Counted from the first letter of the stretch, positions 21,855-30,300 are shown. The stretch: 64,000 nt of DNA from Pseudomonas putida NBRC 14164 (GCF_000412675.1 NC_021505.1:986501-1050500), one strand, 5' to 3'. The notes: generated by a model not told the origin, from the sequence alone. Numbers and translations are program-made.

Positions 21855-22535
21855 ATGCGTAGCCCCATCAAGCTTGAATTTTCCGAGAAGTACGACAAAG
21901 ACCATGCGCGTGAGTACTTTCTCAAGCACCAGGACGGCCTGGCGCGACGCCTTTCCCACAAGCGAGATGAGCAACTGGCGCGTCGCGCCCTGGCATTGGC
22001 TGGCGAGCCTGGCCTGGTACTGGACCTGCCGTGCGGTGCTGGCCGTTTCTGGCCGCTGCTGGCAGAAAAACCCAATCGGGTAATCATCGGTGCCGACAAC
22101 TCCGAAGCCATGATCGAGACAGCGTGCGCCGCGCAACCGCCAGAAGTGGTGGCACGGGTACGCCCTTTGCAGACTTCTGCGTTTGCCATTGACCTGCCGG
22201 ACAACTCGGTGGACAGCATTTTCTGTATGCGACTGTTCCACCACATTGGCGAATCCGCCCACAGAAAGACCATTCTTTCGGAATTTCAGCGGGTTAGCCG
22301 TGATAGTGTGATTCTGTCCCTGTGGGTGGATGGCAACTTCAAGGCCTGGCGCCGAAAAAAACTCGAAGAGCGTCGCAGTGCCAAGGCTGACCAGGACAAT
22401 TACCAGAACCGTTTTGTGTTACCGGCCGAAACGGTCGAAGAAGAATTCAGGGCCGCAGGCTTCAGAATCCAGGAACGCCTCGACTTCCTGCCGTTCTATG
22501 CCATGTGGCGGGTTTACGTATTGCGTAAGGGGTAG
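21855..22535 (+). CDS. SAM-dependent methyltransferase (Orf222-like), ColR target
   Basis: The 226-residue protein has a class I methyltransferase fold: SAM-binding motif I as LVLDLPCGAGRFWP, acidic GADNSEAMIE for motif II, and IFCMRLFHHIGE further on. It corresponds to the ORF that follows colS in P. putida, called orf222 in the ColRS literature. AGGAG precedes the ATG at 21855 with seven bases of spacing. It forms a unit with the LPS-kinase-like gene behind it, so a role in envelope or LPS modification is likely. The acceptor is unknown. Confidence 0.85.
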   Translation: MRSPIKLEFSEKYDKDHAREYFLKHQDGLARRLSHKRDEQLARRALALAGEPGLVLDLPCGAGRFWPLLAEKPNRVIIGADNSEAMIETACAAQPPEVVARVRPLQTSAFAIDLPDNSVDSIFCMRLFHHIGESAHRKTILSEFQRVSRDSVILSLWVDGNFKAWRRKKLEERRSAKADQDNYQNRFVLPAETVEEEFRAAGFRIQERLDFLPFYAMWRVYVLRKG

Positions 22536-22541
22536 TGTTTG

Positions 22542-23240
22542 ATGGCTGTAGCCCAGAAAGGGGAGTCGCGGTTCGATTTTTACTGGCGCCAGCAAGGCGA
22601 GTGGGTGGAGGAACCTAACCAGCGCCGCGGTGGCGAGAGTGGTGTGCAACGCCTCAATGATGCCAATGGCAAGCTGCTGTATGCCAAGCGTCAGGTCGGG
22701 CATATCTACCGCAGCCTGCTGCACCCTTTTGGCCGGCCGACCGTATTGCGTGAACTCGATGCGCTGAACAGCTTCGAGCAACTGGGCGTGCGTGTACCGC
22801 GCATCGTCTTCTGTGGTGCCGAACGCGATGCCGACCACCAATGGCGTGCGCTGCTGGTGAGCGAAGCATTGGACGGGTTTATCGAACTCGACAACTGGCA
22901 TGCCGAAGGTGCCCGTGAGCGTTACCCGCAGGTGGTGCATGAGCGCATGCTCAAGGACCTGGCGGACAACCTTGCGCGCATGCACCTGGGGCACTGGCAG
23001 CACGGCTGCCTGTATGGCAAGCACGTATTCATCAAGGTGATTGGCGAAGGCGAGCAAGCGCGCGTCGAAGTGGCGCTGCTGGACCTGGAAAAGTGCCGGC
23101 GGCGTATCAGTTGCCAGCGTGCGGCAGGTAACGACCTGCGCCAGCTGCGCCGCCATTCGTCGCTCAATGACGCGGAATGGCAGACGCTGCTCTACTTTTA
23201 CAAGATGGCGTTTGGCAGCGCTGTCAAAGGGTTAGGGTAA
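22542..23240 (+). CDS. inaA: InaA / LPS core kinase-like protein
   Basis: The 232-residue protein is a small eukaryotic-type kinase fold of the lipopolysaccharide-kinase family. LLYAKRQVGHIYRSLLHPFG supplies the ATP-binding lysine region, LADNLARMHLGHWQHGCLYGKHVFIK the catalytic loop with a His in place of the usual catalytic Asp environment, and VALLDLEKCRR the metal-binding Asp. Relatives phosphorylate heptose in the LPS core or are known as InaA. It lies six bases after the methyltransferase gene and belongs to the ColR-controlled unit. Confidence 0.85.
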   Translation: MAVAQKGESRFDFYWRQQGEWVEEPNQRRGGESGVQRLNDANGKLLYAKRQVGHIYRSLLHPFGRPTVLRELDALNSFEQLGVRVPRIVFCGAERDADHQWRALLVSEALDGFIELDNWHAEGARERYPQVVHERMLKDLADNLARMHLGHWQHGCLYGKHVFIKVIGEGEQARVEVALLDLEKCRRRISCQRAAGNDLRQLRRHSSLNDAEWQTLLYFYKMAFGSAVKGLG

Positions 23241-23473
23241 TGAAACTAGAAATAGCTCGAGCTTTGTTCCTGGTAGCCGGCCTGGCCGTGACCACCGTGG
23301 CGGTGGCTGCCTGGGAAGAGCCGAGGCCGACCGTGTTCAGCAAGGCTGAGATGGCCGACCAGTGCGCGTTGCCGCGGGAAGCGAAACCGCAGCAGCAGGC
23401 ACAGGTCGCGCCGGATCAGGACCTTTTGCTGTTCCTGTTCGGCCTGCGTCAGGGGTTGCGGCCTTTCGGTTGA
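23240..23473 (+). CDS. Small exported or membrane-anchored hypothetical protein
   Basis: The 77-residue protein overlaps the preceding stop by one base (TAATG), so it is translationally coupled to the kinase gene. It starts with a clear signal peptide or anchor (MKLEIARALFLVAGLAVTTV, then AVAAWEEP), has one cysteine (DQCALP), a glutamine-rich middle and a hydrophobic end (LLLFLFGLRQGL). I do not recognise a family. Its place at the end of the ColR target operon suggests a small periplasmic or envelope role. Confidence 0.7.
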   Translation: MKLEIARALFLVAGLAVTTVAVAAWEEPRPTVFSKAEMADQCALPREAKPQQQAQVAPDQDLLLFLFGLRQGLRPFG

Positions 23474-23490
23474 ACCCTGCGGTAGCTAGA

Positions 23491-23532
23491 AATGCCAGAG
23501 GCCTCGCGGTTGCGGGGCCTCTGGCATTTTTG
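23491..23532 (+). terminator. Intrinsic terminator of the methyltransferase-inaA operon
   Basis: AATGCCAGAGGCC and GGCCTCTGGCATTTTTG form a 12-pair stem followed by a T-run. It marks the end of core sequence just before the AT-rich island. Confidence 0.9.
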
Positions 23533-23562
23533 TGTCTGGCTTTCTGGCCTCTTCCGTAGAAG

Positions 23563-24750
23563 TTAGCAGTGCTGCATAGTATTGCCTTTGAGGCGCGTGA
23601 GCAGCAGGAAGCCGCCAAGGGCGCTGCTCAAGAACAGAATCCCCAAGCTCAATGGAAGTAGATGTTCAGCTGACGCAATCAAAGTGCCAGCGAAACCACC
23701 CCCGGCAAATAGCATTGTTGTGTTGAGCGACGCTGCTGCCCCTGCCTGCTGCGTGTAGCGGGCTAATGCTTGCGTAGCTGCAGCGGGGCGTACCAACGTC
23801 GTTCCTGCTGTACATAAAATCATCGGTATCATGAGGCCTATTAATGTCAGCCCTGCTACCCACTGCCAAATCAATAGAGCTGCACCTGCGGTGCCTATCA
23901 GTAGAAATCCCGCGCAGATCTGAGCTTGTGCGCTGACGCGATTGTTCAAGAAAGTCGCGATGGCACCACCAACGACATACGCCAGCCCGTAGGCGATGAA
24001 TACCACGGAAAACTCATACGGTGTAAGGCCCAGCTGCTCCATCAGTACCAGTGGTGCAATGACGATGAAGGAAAAATGGCAGGCGAACGCTAAAGTGGCC
24101 TGTAGGGAGTACGTTACATAGAATGCGTCGCGCAACATCACAATATAGCTTTGAGCACCTGAGTTGCCCTCGGATAATACAGGTGTTTCGTTCAGTAGCA
24201 CCCATGCAAGCACTATGGCTGAGAGGGCTATTCCAATAAATACAGTAAAGCTGCCTGTCCAGCCGATTGATTGTTGGAGAGCTGCACCGGCGACGGGCGA
24301 GATTGATATAAACAAACCACTTGCACTCGTCAACAAGATGCGCATGGTGTTGCGCTGCTTTCCACTATACAGGTCCTGTACAAGTGCTTGGCCGAGAACC
24401 AAGCTTCCACAGCCGGCGGCTTGCAGTAACCGAAATGCCAAAAAAAATTCATAGTCAGTTGAAATTAGGCAACCAACAGCCCCAGCAATGGATACTCCCA
24501 AGCCGACGATTAACAGTCTTTTACGCCCAGTTCGGTCAGACAGAGGGCCAATAAATATTTGCGCCACAGCTACGCCAAACGCGAATAAGCTTACAGAGTA
24601 AGCTATTTGCTTTGGTTCTACTCGGAAGGCTTCTGCAAGCGCGGGGAACGAAGGAAGGATGACGTCCAGAGGGAAAACGCCCAACAGACATAAAAGAATC
24701 AAAAGCAATGGGCGAAGAATGGTGATTTTAATGTTTTCGGCCTGGCTCAT
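23563..24750 (-). CDS. MFS transporter, Bcr/CflA drug-resistance type, in the island
   Basis: The 395-residue protein has twelve hydrophobic segments, the motif A loop GPLSDRTGRKRLLIVG, and the TM5 motif region SGLFISISPVAGAALQQSIGW (motif C, typical of exporters). This is the Bcr/CflA branch of proton-driven drug exporters. Its start codon overlaps the stop of the diiron oxygenase gene (ATGA), so it is made with the biosynthetic enzymes and most likely exports the product or provides self-resistance. It is the last gene of the unit. Composition is AT-rich like the rest of the island. Confidence 0.87.
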   Translation of the reverse strand: MSQAENIKITILRPLLLILLCLLGVFPLDVILPSFPALAEAFRVEPKQIAYSVSLFAFGVAVAQIFIGPLSDRTGRKRLLIVGLGVSIAGAVGCLISTDYEFFLAFRLLQAAGCGSLVLGQALVQDLYSGKQRNTMRILLTSASGLFISISPVAGAALQQSIGWTGSFTVFIGIALSAIVLAWVLLNETPVLSEGNSGAQSYIVMLRDAFYVTYSLQATLAFACHFSFIVIAPLVLMEQLGLTPYEFSVVFIAYGLAYVVGGAIATFLNNRVSAQAQICAGFLLIGTAGAALLIWQWVAGLTLIGLMIPMILCTAGTTLVRPAAATQALARYTQQAGAAASLNTTMLFAGGGFAGTLIASAEHLLPLSLGILFLSSALGGFLLLTRLKGNTMQHC

Positions 24751-25676
24751 AGAAGGACGATTCCCGCCGACCTGAACTGTAACGTGTAGCCTGCATCTTT
24801 CAATAAGTCGGTGCGTCTAATTGCCGTAATCGTGATTTTTGATATTGTGGATATCCGAAGCATGCAATTATCTTTTAGATGGTCAATAACCACTTTGCCG
24901 GTAGAGGGATGGTTTTTGAAAATTGAATTTAAGAATGATTCGTCGGGGCTGCAGAAGGCGCTGAGTATTTTAATTAGAGTGGCGACGAGATGATCCTTGT
25001 GGTGGGTGGGTATTTGCGGCCAAAGTCGTACGAAGCAGTCGGAGAAAAAAATAGAATGACGTGCTTCATCATGGAGGTGGTCAATCAGCATGTTTGCCAC
25101 AGGCGTGACAAGCGAGTCACGTGTTAGGTCGTATAGTTCTTGAGTTATTAGTGTTTCTGAGATAAATGCAATGCAAAAGCGGGTAATGCTTCTGAGGGTG
25201 GGAGGAGTGTTTTGTAGGATTTGGTCAAGGCTATTTATGCGCGCAGAGTTTATTCGATCTAAACAGAAGTGCTTTGCCACTTGGTCTGCAATTTCTCTAG
25301 AGAAGAGCGCGTGATAGGCCTCATCTGCATAAAGCTTTAAAGCATTTAGATGGACATCATTGTCAAAGTATTTTTTTAGATCGCCCGCCACGATGCATCG
25401 TACGGTCTCATTGATGTGCCCCATTTCAAGTTGCGTGGTGTAGTCCATGAAGTGCACGAGGTGATAGGCGTGCAGGACTAACAACTCATGTTTGGAAAGT
25501 TGCTTAACTGAATCATGTGCCAGTGCTGGACTCAGGGCGCTTGGAAACCAGCGGTCGGGTACTGACTGCGTAAGATCCTCTACGGAAAAATTATAAGCGT
25601 AAGGGCGCGAGCGTACAGCGCTCGTCATGTGCCAGTTCTTGAACACTGCACTGCTACGATGGGTGGATCTTTTCAT
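24747..25676 (-). CDS. Diiron oxygenase of the AurF (p-aminobenzoate N-oxygenase) type
   Basis: The 309-residue protein has all seven metal ligands expected for AurF: Glu84 (TTQLEMG), Glu119 and His122 (DEAYH), Glu174 (FISETL), and His200, Glu204 and His207 (HLHDEARH). Spacing is close to AurF; the first pair is again 35 residues apart and the last three are in HxxxExxH. AurF-like enzymes use a diiron site and O2 to turn amines into hydroxylamines or nitro groups, as in aureothin biosynthesis. Others in the family do further oxidations. GAGG precedes the ATG. It lies 19 bases after the SagB-type gene and overlaps the exporter gene. The substrate here is unknown. Confidence 0.85.
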   Translation of the reverse strand: MKRSTHRSSAVFKNWHMTSAVRSRPYAYNFSVEDLTQSVPDRWFPSALSPALAHDSVKQLSKHELLVLHAYHLVHFMDYTTQLEMGHINETVRCIVAGDLKKYFDNDVHLNALKLYADEAYHALFSREIADQVAKHFCLDRINSARINSLDQILQNTPPTLRSITRFCIAFISETLITQELYDLTRDSLVTPVANMLIDHLHDEARHSIFFSDCFVRLWPQIPTHHKDHLVATLIKILSAFCSPDESFLNSIFKNHPSTGKVVIDHLKDNCMLRISTISKITITAIRRTDLLKDAGYTLQFRSAGIVLL

Positions 25677-25695
25677 GTCTGTACCTCGCGCTCGT

Positions 25696-26739
25696 CTACG
25701 ATATCAGAGCCCTTAAGCAACTGGGTGTCGCATTCCCGTCGCCATAGCCACATCCAACGAAAAAAAGGACTTGCTCACTTGGGCTTTCAAGCATTAGTAG
25801 TGGTTCAATGTTAATTTCGTTTAATGCACCGGTGAGCCAGGTGCTCATTCCGCGATCAGTGGCTGCTAGTTGGAAAGTCTGTGCTGCATGGCCAACTTCT
25901 ATCAGGGCCATTCTATAAGCGCGCGAATGCTCATATTTCCACCACAGTTTGTCGAATCTGGAACTCAAAAATAATCCAGCGGATATGTGATTGGCGAAGT
26001 GTTGGCCAGATAATAAATCACCTAGAGCGGAAGGCAGATGACTTCGCCATTGAAGCTGATGTTGCCGTGGATTGTAGTAATAAATTCCAGGTTCAAGACT
26101 GTCCACGTTATTTACATATACGTAGCCTTCTGTAGCGTTAAGCCCACCAACTGAAGGGCTGGCGCGGCGCATTAAGTAGTCATCTACTTCCTCTATGCCG
26201 TTGTCCGCGGTTCTATGTCTAATAAAACCTAGCGTGTGATGCAAGATTTCGGAAAGATCAGGCAAGGAAATCGGTAGTCGCTGAAAATCTCTGATGGTTG
26301 CTCGTTTGCTGAATATTTTGTCAGTTGCAAAGGAATGTCGCGGAGTAGGGAGTGGAATGCCGTTATCGTCTCCGCGCGAACTGGCTAATAGAATCTTATT
26401 GTTCAGTACGGAGTTGCAATGTTCAAGGTATTGTAGCGCCCACTCCTTCTCGTTTGAAGGTTGTTGTTCTATAGTGATGTCTTTAGTTCCGAAATGGAAT
26501 ATTCTTGATAGAATATCCCAACCCCAGTCTGGATTGTCGTCAGCATCCTCGATGAAAACCTTGCAACGCTTAAGGTCTTCGGTTAGGTCGTCATTTAATT
26601 TTTCGGGATCTTTCTCGTAAATTAGGTGTATTAACCGGTCTGCGTGGTCCCTTGATAATTCGAACTGTTTATGATTTTTGAAATCCCAGCAGATTAGAGT
26701 GTTATTCATAGCGATAAAAAAGCAGTCTTTACTTATCAT
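25696..26739 (-). CDS. SagB/ThcOx-type flavin dehydrogenase with N-terminal domain
   Basis: The 347-residue protein has an N-terminal domain (1-90, ending in WGWDILSRIFHFGTKD, a common lead-in of the family) and a nitroreductase-fold domain (about 140-347). Family marks are RATIRDF, RRASPSVGGLNATEGYV, PGIYYYNP, RAYRMALIEVGHAAQ and the end VLFFVGCGYGDG. In RiPP clusters such FMN enzymes oxidise thiazoline or oxazoline rings made by YcaO cyclases, but no YcaO is present here, so another oxidation or desaturation is likely. A very strong AGGAGG site precedes the ATG. A stem-loop and the micropeptide gene lie just upstream. Confidence 0.85.
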   Translation of the reverse strand: MISKDCFFIAMNNTLICWDFKNHKQFELSRDHADRLIHLIYEKDPEKLNDDLTEDLKRCKVFIEDADDNPDWGWDILSRIFHFGTKDITIEQQPSNEKEWALQYLEHCNSVLNNKILLASSRGDDNGIPLPTPRHSFATDKIFSKRATIRDFQRLPISLPDLSEILHHTLGFIRHRTADNGIEEVDDYLMRRASPSVGGLNATEGYVYVNNVDSLEPGIYYYNPRQHQLQWRSHLPSALGDLLSGQHFANHISAGLFLSSRFDKLWWKYEHSRAYRMALIEVGHAAQTFQLAATDRGMSTWLTGALNEINIEPLLMLESPSEQVLFFVGCGYGDGNATPSCLRALIS

Positions 26740-26752
26740 GGCTCCTCCTTAG

Positions 26753-26783
26753 ACTGAAGGGCAGGCCGGCACTGCTCTTCAGT
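26753..26783 (-). promoter_or_regulatory. Stem-loop between the micropeptide and SagB-type genes
   Basis: ACTGAAG (26753-26759) and CTTCAGT (26777-26783) are exact complements around a GC-rich loop with further pairing (GGCAGGCCGGCACTGC). No T-run follows on the minus strand. It lies 15 bases after the micropeptide stop and 13 before the SagB ribosome site. Such intercistronic hairpins in RiPP operons raise precursor mRNA relative to enzyme mRNA. Confidence 0.6.
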
Positions 26784-26798
26784 GTTTATGGGTAGGGC

Positions 26799-26867
26799 TT
26801 ATTTGGTTTTTTTGACTAGGTGCGCCATGTTCGCCAATTTGGTGCATTCCATCTTAATGGTTTTCAT
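26799..26867 (-). CDS. Lysine-rich 22-residue micropeptide, candidate precursor peptide
   Basis: A 22-codon frame runs from ATG (26867) to TAA (26799). The peptide begins MKTIKMECTK and ends VKKTK; it has six lysines, one histidine, one cysteine (Cys8), one glutamate and three methionines, so it is strongly basic. It is the first gene after a promoter-like sequence and is followed by a stem-loop, then by the oxidative enzymes on the same strand. Only a weak GGA-type ribosome site is seen. I do not recognise the sequence. Chance ORFs of this size are common, so support comes from position and arrangement. Alternatives are a leader peptide controlling the operon, or noncoding DNA. Confidence 0.5.
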   Translation of the reverse strand: MKTIKMECTKLANMAHLVKKTK

Positions 26868-26886
26868 ATTGATTTATCCATGTGTG

Positions 26887-26904
26887 CGTCGCGTCATTGC
26901 GACG
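26887..26904. promoter_or_regulatory. Inverted repeat in the micropeptide leader
   Basis: CGTCGC and GCGACG flank six bases. The repeat lies 7 bases downstream of the proposed -10 box, at or next to the transcription start, so it could be an operator or a 5' mRNA hairpin. Confidence 0.4.
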
Positions 26905-26910
26905 TCTTTG

Positions 26911-26938
26911 ATAATAGCGGTAAGTCCAAGATGTACAA
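26911..26938 (-). promoter_or_regulatory. Sigma-70-like promoter of the island operon
   Basis: On the minus strand TTGTAC (26933-26938) and TATTAT (26911-26916) are 16 bases apart, a fair match to the -35 and -10 consensus. The start would fall about 40 bases before the micropeptide ATG. The rest of the gene-free stretch 26939-27216 is AT-rich without a convincing gene; it contains the right-hand edge repeats of the island. Confidence 0.5.
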
Positions 26939-27216
26939 GCTGAAGAGGGTGGCGAAATTTCTGACTAAGTTGTAGGATTTTTTACCAAGGTCATTTCCAA
27001 GAGTGTTTGAATTATGCTGGAAGACGTCTGGCTCGCGGGTGTCCTGCCATTCTGAGTCTAATAGTTACCGGGCAAAGTGGATGAGAGGGTCGTTCAGTAT
27101 TTCACTGGCGAGCAGTAAGATCAGACATGAATCTGAATGATGTGGAGCCTGTGGGCGGTAATTATTAGATTGTGTTGCGTAGAAGTGATTTTCTCTCGGC
27201 TTTCTGTACCCATACA

Positions 27217-27312
27217 GCCTCTTCGCGGGCTTGCCCGCTCCCACAGGTACTGCACCCGTGTCAGGCCCGATGTCCTATCTGTGGGATCGGGCAAGCCCGC
27301 GAAGGGGCCGGG
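27217..27312. repeat. REP-type inverted repeat pair after the RND operon
   Basis: GCCTCTTCGCGGGCTTGCCC and the facing GGGCAAGCCCGCGAAGGGGCC enclose a variable centre ending at the stop codon of the RND pump gene. The right-hand arm has a small change (GTGGGATCGGG instead of GTGGGAGCGGG). Confidence 0.8.
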
Positions 27313-30300
27313 TCAGGCTGTTACAGGTTCCTTGGCTTTGGTCTTGTGTGCCAGCAGTGTGTAGATACAAGGCAGCACAAACAAGGTAAACAGCGTACCA
27401 ATCGACATCCCGGTGGCGATCACCGTCCCGATGTCAAAACGGCTGACCGCCCCGGCGCCGGTCGCCAGAATCAGCGGTACCATGCCGAACACCATTGCCG
27501 CCGTTGTCATCAGCACTGGCCGCAGGCGAATCGCCGCCGCTTCCTCGATCGCCTCGCGCACGCTCAGGCCGCGTTCCTCACGCAGCTGGTTGGCGAACTC
27601 GACGATGAGGATACCGTGCTTGCTGATCAGCCCGATCAAGGTCACCAGCCCGACCTGGGTGTAGATATTCATGCTCGATATACCCAGGAACAGCGGCAGC
27701 AGCGCCCCGCAGATCGACAATGGCACCGTCACCAGGATCACCAGCGGGTCGCGGAAACTTTCAAACTGTGCTGCCAGCACCAGGAAGATGATCGCCAGTG
27801 CCAGGCCGAAGGTAACCCACAGCGCGCTGCCTTCTTGAACGTACTGGCGGGCCACGCCGGCGTAGTCGAAGGCAAAGCCTTCCGGGGCCTCTTCGCGGGC
27901 GATGTCCTGCACCGTCTTCAGCGCTTCGCCCAGGCTGACCATGGGCACGCCCTGGATTATCGCCGAGTTCAACTGCTGAAACTGGTTGAGCTGGCGCGGG
28001 CGGGCGCGGTCGGTGAGGGTGATCAGGGTCGACAGCGGCAGCAGTTGGCCCTGGTCGTTCTTCACGTAGTAGTTGTTCAGCCAGCCGGGGTTGTCACGGT
28101 ACAGCCGCTCGACCTGGGCTATCACCTTGTAGCTGCGCCCTTCCAGCGTGAACCGGTTGATTTCCGCCTCGCCCAGCAAGGTTGCCAGCGTGCCGCCCAA
28201 GGCGTCCATCGACACCCCCATCTGCGCTGCTTTCGCCCGGTCGATGTCGACCACCACTTCGGGCTTGTCGAAGGCCAGGTCGATGTCGAGGAAGGCGAAC
28301 TTGCCCGACTCCTGGGCGCGGGTCTTGATGCGCTGGGCCACTTCCAGCAGTGCCGGGTAGTCACCTGCGGTATTGATCACGAACTGGAACGGCAGGCCCT
28401 CACCGGTACCGGGCAGGGAGGGCAGGTTGAAGCCGAAGATCTGCAGGCCGCCGATTTCCTCCAGTTTGGCCTGCACCAGTGGCAACAGCTCCATCTGTGT
28501 GCGCTCGCGCTCGTTCCAGGGTTTGAGCAGGAAGCCGCCGATACCCGTCTGCACGCCATTGAAACCGTTGATCTGGAAGGATGAGTAGTATTCGGGGAAG
28601 GCCTTGAACAGCGGGGTGAACTCGTCGGTATAGGCGTTGAGGTAATCGAGGTTGGCCGGCTGCGGCGAGCTGCTCATCATGAAGATCACGCCCTGGTCTT
28701 CGTTGGGCGCCAGTTCGTTCTGGGTGAACTTGAGCAGCACCGGGATCAGGCACAGGATGATCACCGCAAACACCAGCACCACCGGGCGGCTATCCAGGGT
28801 GGCGTGCAACAGGCGCTGGTAGCGCACCTTCAGGCGCTCGAAGATCTTGTCCAGGCGATGGGCGAGGCCGCTGGGGTTCTGCTCCTGGCGCAGCAGCAGG
28901 GCGCACATCATCGGTGACAGGGTGAGGGCCACGATGCCGGAGATGACCACCGCCCCGGCCAAGGTCAGGGCGAACTCCTTGAACAAGGCCCCTGTGAGCC
29001 CGGTGAGGAAGCCGATGGGTGCATACACGGCGGCCAGAGTGATGGTCATCGACACCACCGGCATGGCGATCTCGCGGGCGCCCTCCAGTGCCGCGTCGAA
29101 CGGCGACTTGCCTTCTTCCATGTGCCGGTGGATGTTCTCCACCACGACAATGGCATCGTCCACCACCAGGCCGATGGCCAGCACCATGGCCAGCAGGGTC
29201 AGCAGGTTGAGCGAGTAGCCCATCATCTGCATGAAAAACAGCACGCCGATCATCGACAGCGGAATGGTCACCACCGGGATCAGCACCGAGCGAAGGGCAC
29301 CGAGGAACAGGAACACCACCACGATCACGATCAATACCGCTTCACCTAGGGTCTTGATCACTTCGTCGATGGAGGCCTGGATGAACAGCGTGGCGTCGTA
29401 GGCGATCGACACCTTCAGCGCCGAGGGCAGCTGGCTTTCCAGCTCAGGCATGATACGCCGCACTTCCTTGATCACTTCCAGCGGGTTGGAGGCCGGGGTG
29501 GCCTTGATGCCGATATACACCGATGGCGTGCCGTCGAACGAGCTGACCGTGTCGTAGTTTTCTGCGCCCATCTCTACCCGCGCCACATCGCCCAGCAGCA
29601 CGCGGCTGTCGCCGCTGGTCTTGACCGGCAGCGCGGCGAACGCTTCGGCCGACTTCAGCTCGGTACTGGCGTTGATACTGGTAACCACGTATTCGCCTTT
29701 TACCTCACCGGCAGCAGAGAGGAAGTTGTAGCGGCGTACGGCATTGGTCACGTCGGTGGCCGACAGGCCGAAGCCGGCCAGCTTCACCGGGTCGATCCAG
29801 ATACGCATGGCAAACACCTGGTTGCCGAGAATTTCCGCCTCGGCCATGCCTGGCAACGTGGCCAGCTTGGGCTGGATGACCCGTGACAGGTAGTCGGTGA
29901 TCTGCGGGTTGCTCATTTCCTTGCTGTAGAAACTCACGTACATCAGCGCCGAGGCATCGGCAGCCTCCTTGCTCAGCACTGGGTCTTCGGAGTCCTGAGG
30001 GAGTTTGTTGCGCACTTCGTTGGCCTTGGCCAGCAGCTCGGTGAACAGCCGGTCGCTGTCGGCACCGATGCGCGCGTAGATGGAAATGATCGAGAAGTTC
30101 TGCCGGCTCACCGAGGTCATGTAGTCGATGCCTTCGGCACTTGCCAGGCTTTGCTGCAGCGGCTGGGTGATGTAGCCCTGGATGGTCTCGGCGTTGGCCC
30201 CGGGATAAGCCGTGGTTACCGTGATCAGGGCGTTTTCCATTTGTGGGTACTGGCGGATCTGCAGCTTGTTCCAGGCCTGGAAGCCCAGCAGCAAGATCAG

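Larger units (their letters stand above)
23555..27186 (-). other. AT-rich acquired island: micropeptide, SagB-type dehydrogenase, AurF-type oxygenase, MFS exporter
   Basis: Base composition drops sharply against both sides, and codon use is AT-rich (many TTT, AAT, AAA codons). The block lies between the inaA-unit terminator and the RND operon, which I would expect to be closer together in relatives. The 9-mer CGTAGAAGT occurs at both edges (23555-23563 and 27178-27186), and a second 9-mer, GGCTTTCTG, lies just outside each (23538-23546 and 27198-27206). There is no integrase or transposase. All genes point the same way and form one likely operon. Confidence 0.7.

Noticed and set aside
27137..28584. 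Plus-strand ORFs starting in the island edge and running through the REP pair
   Set aside because: They are partly encoded by REP sequence and by the reverse of the RND pump; no ribosome site.
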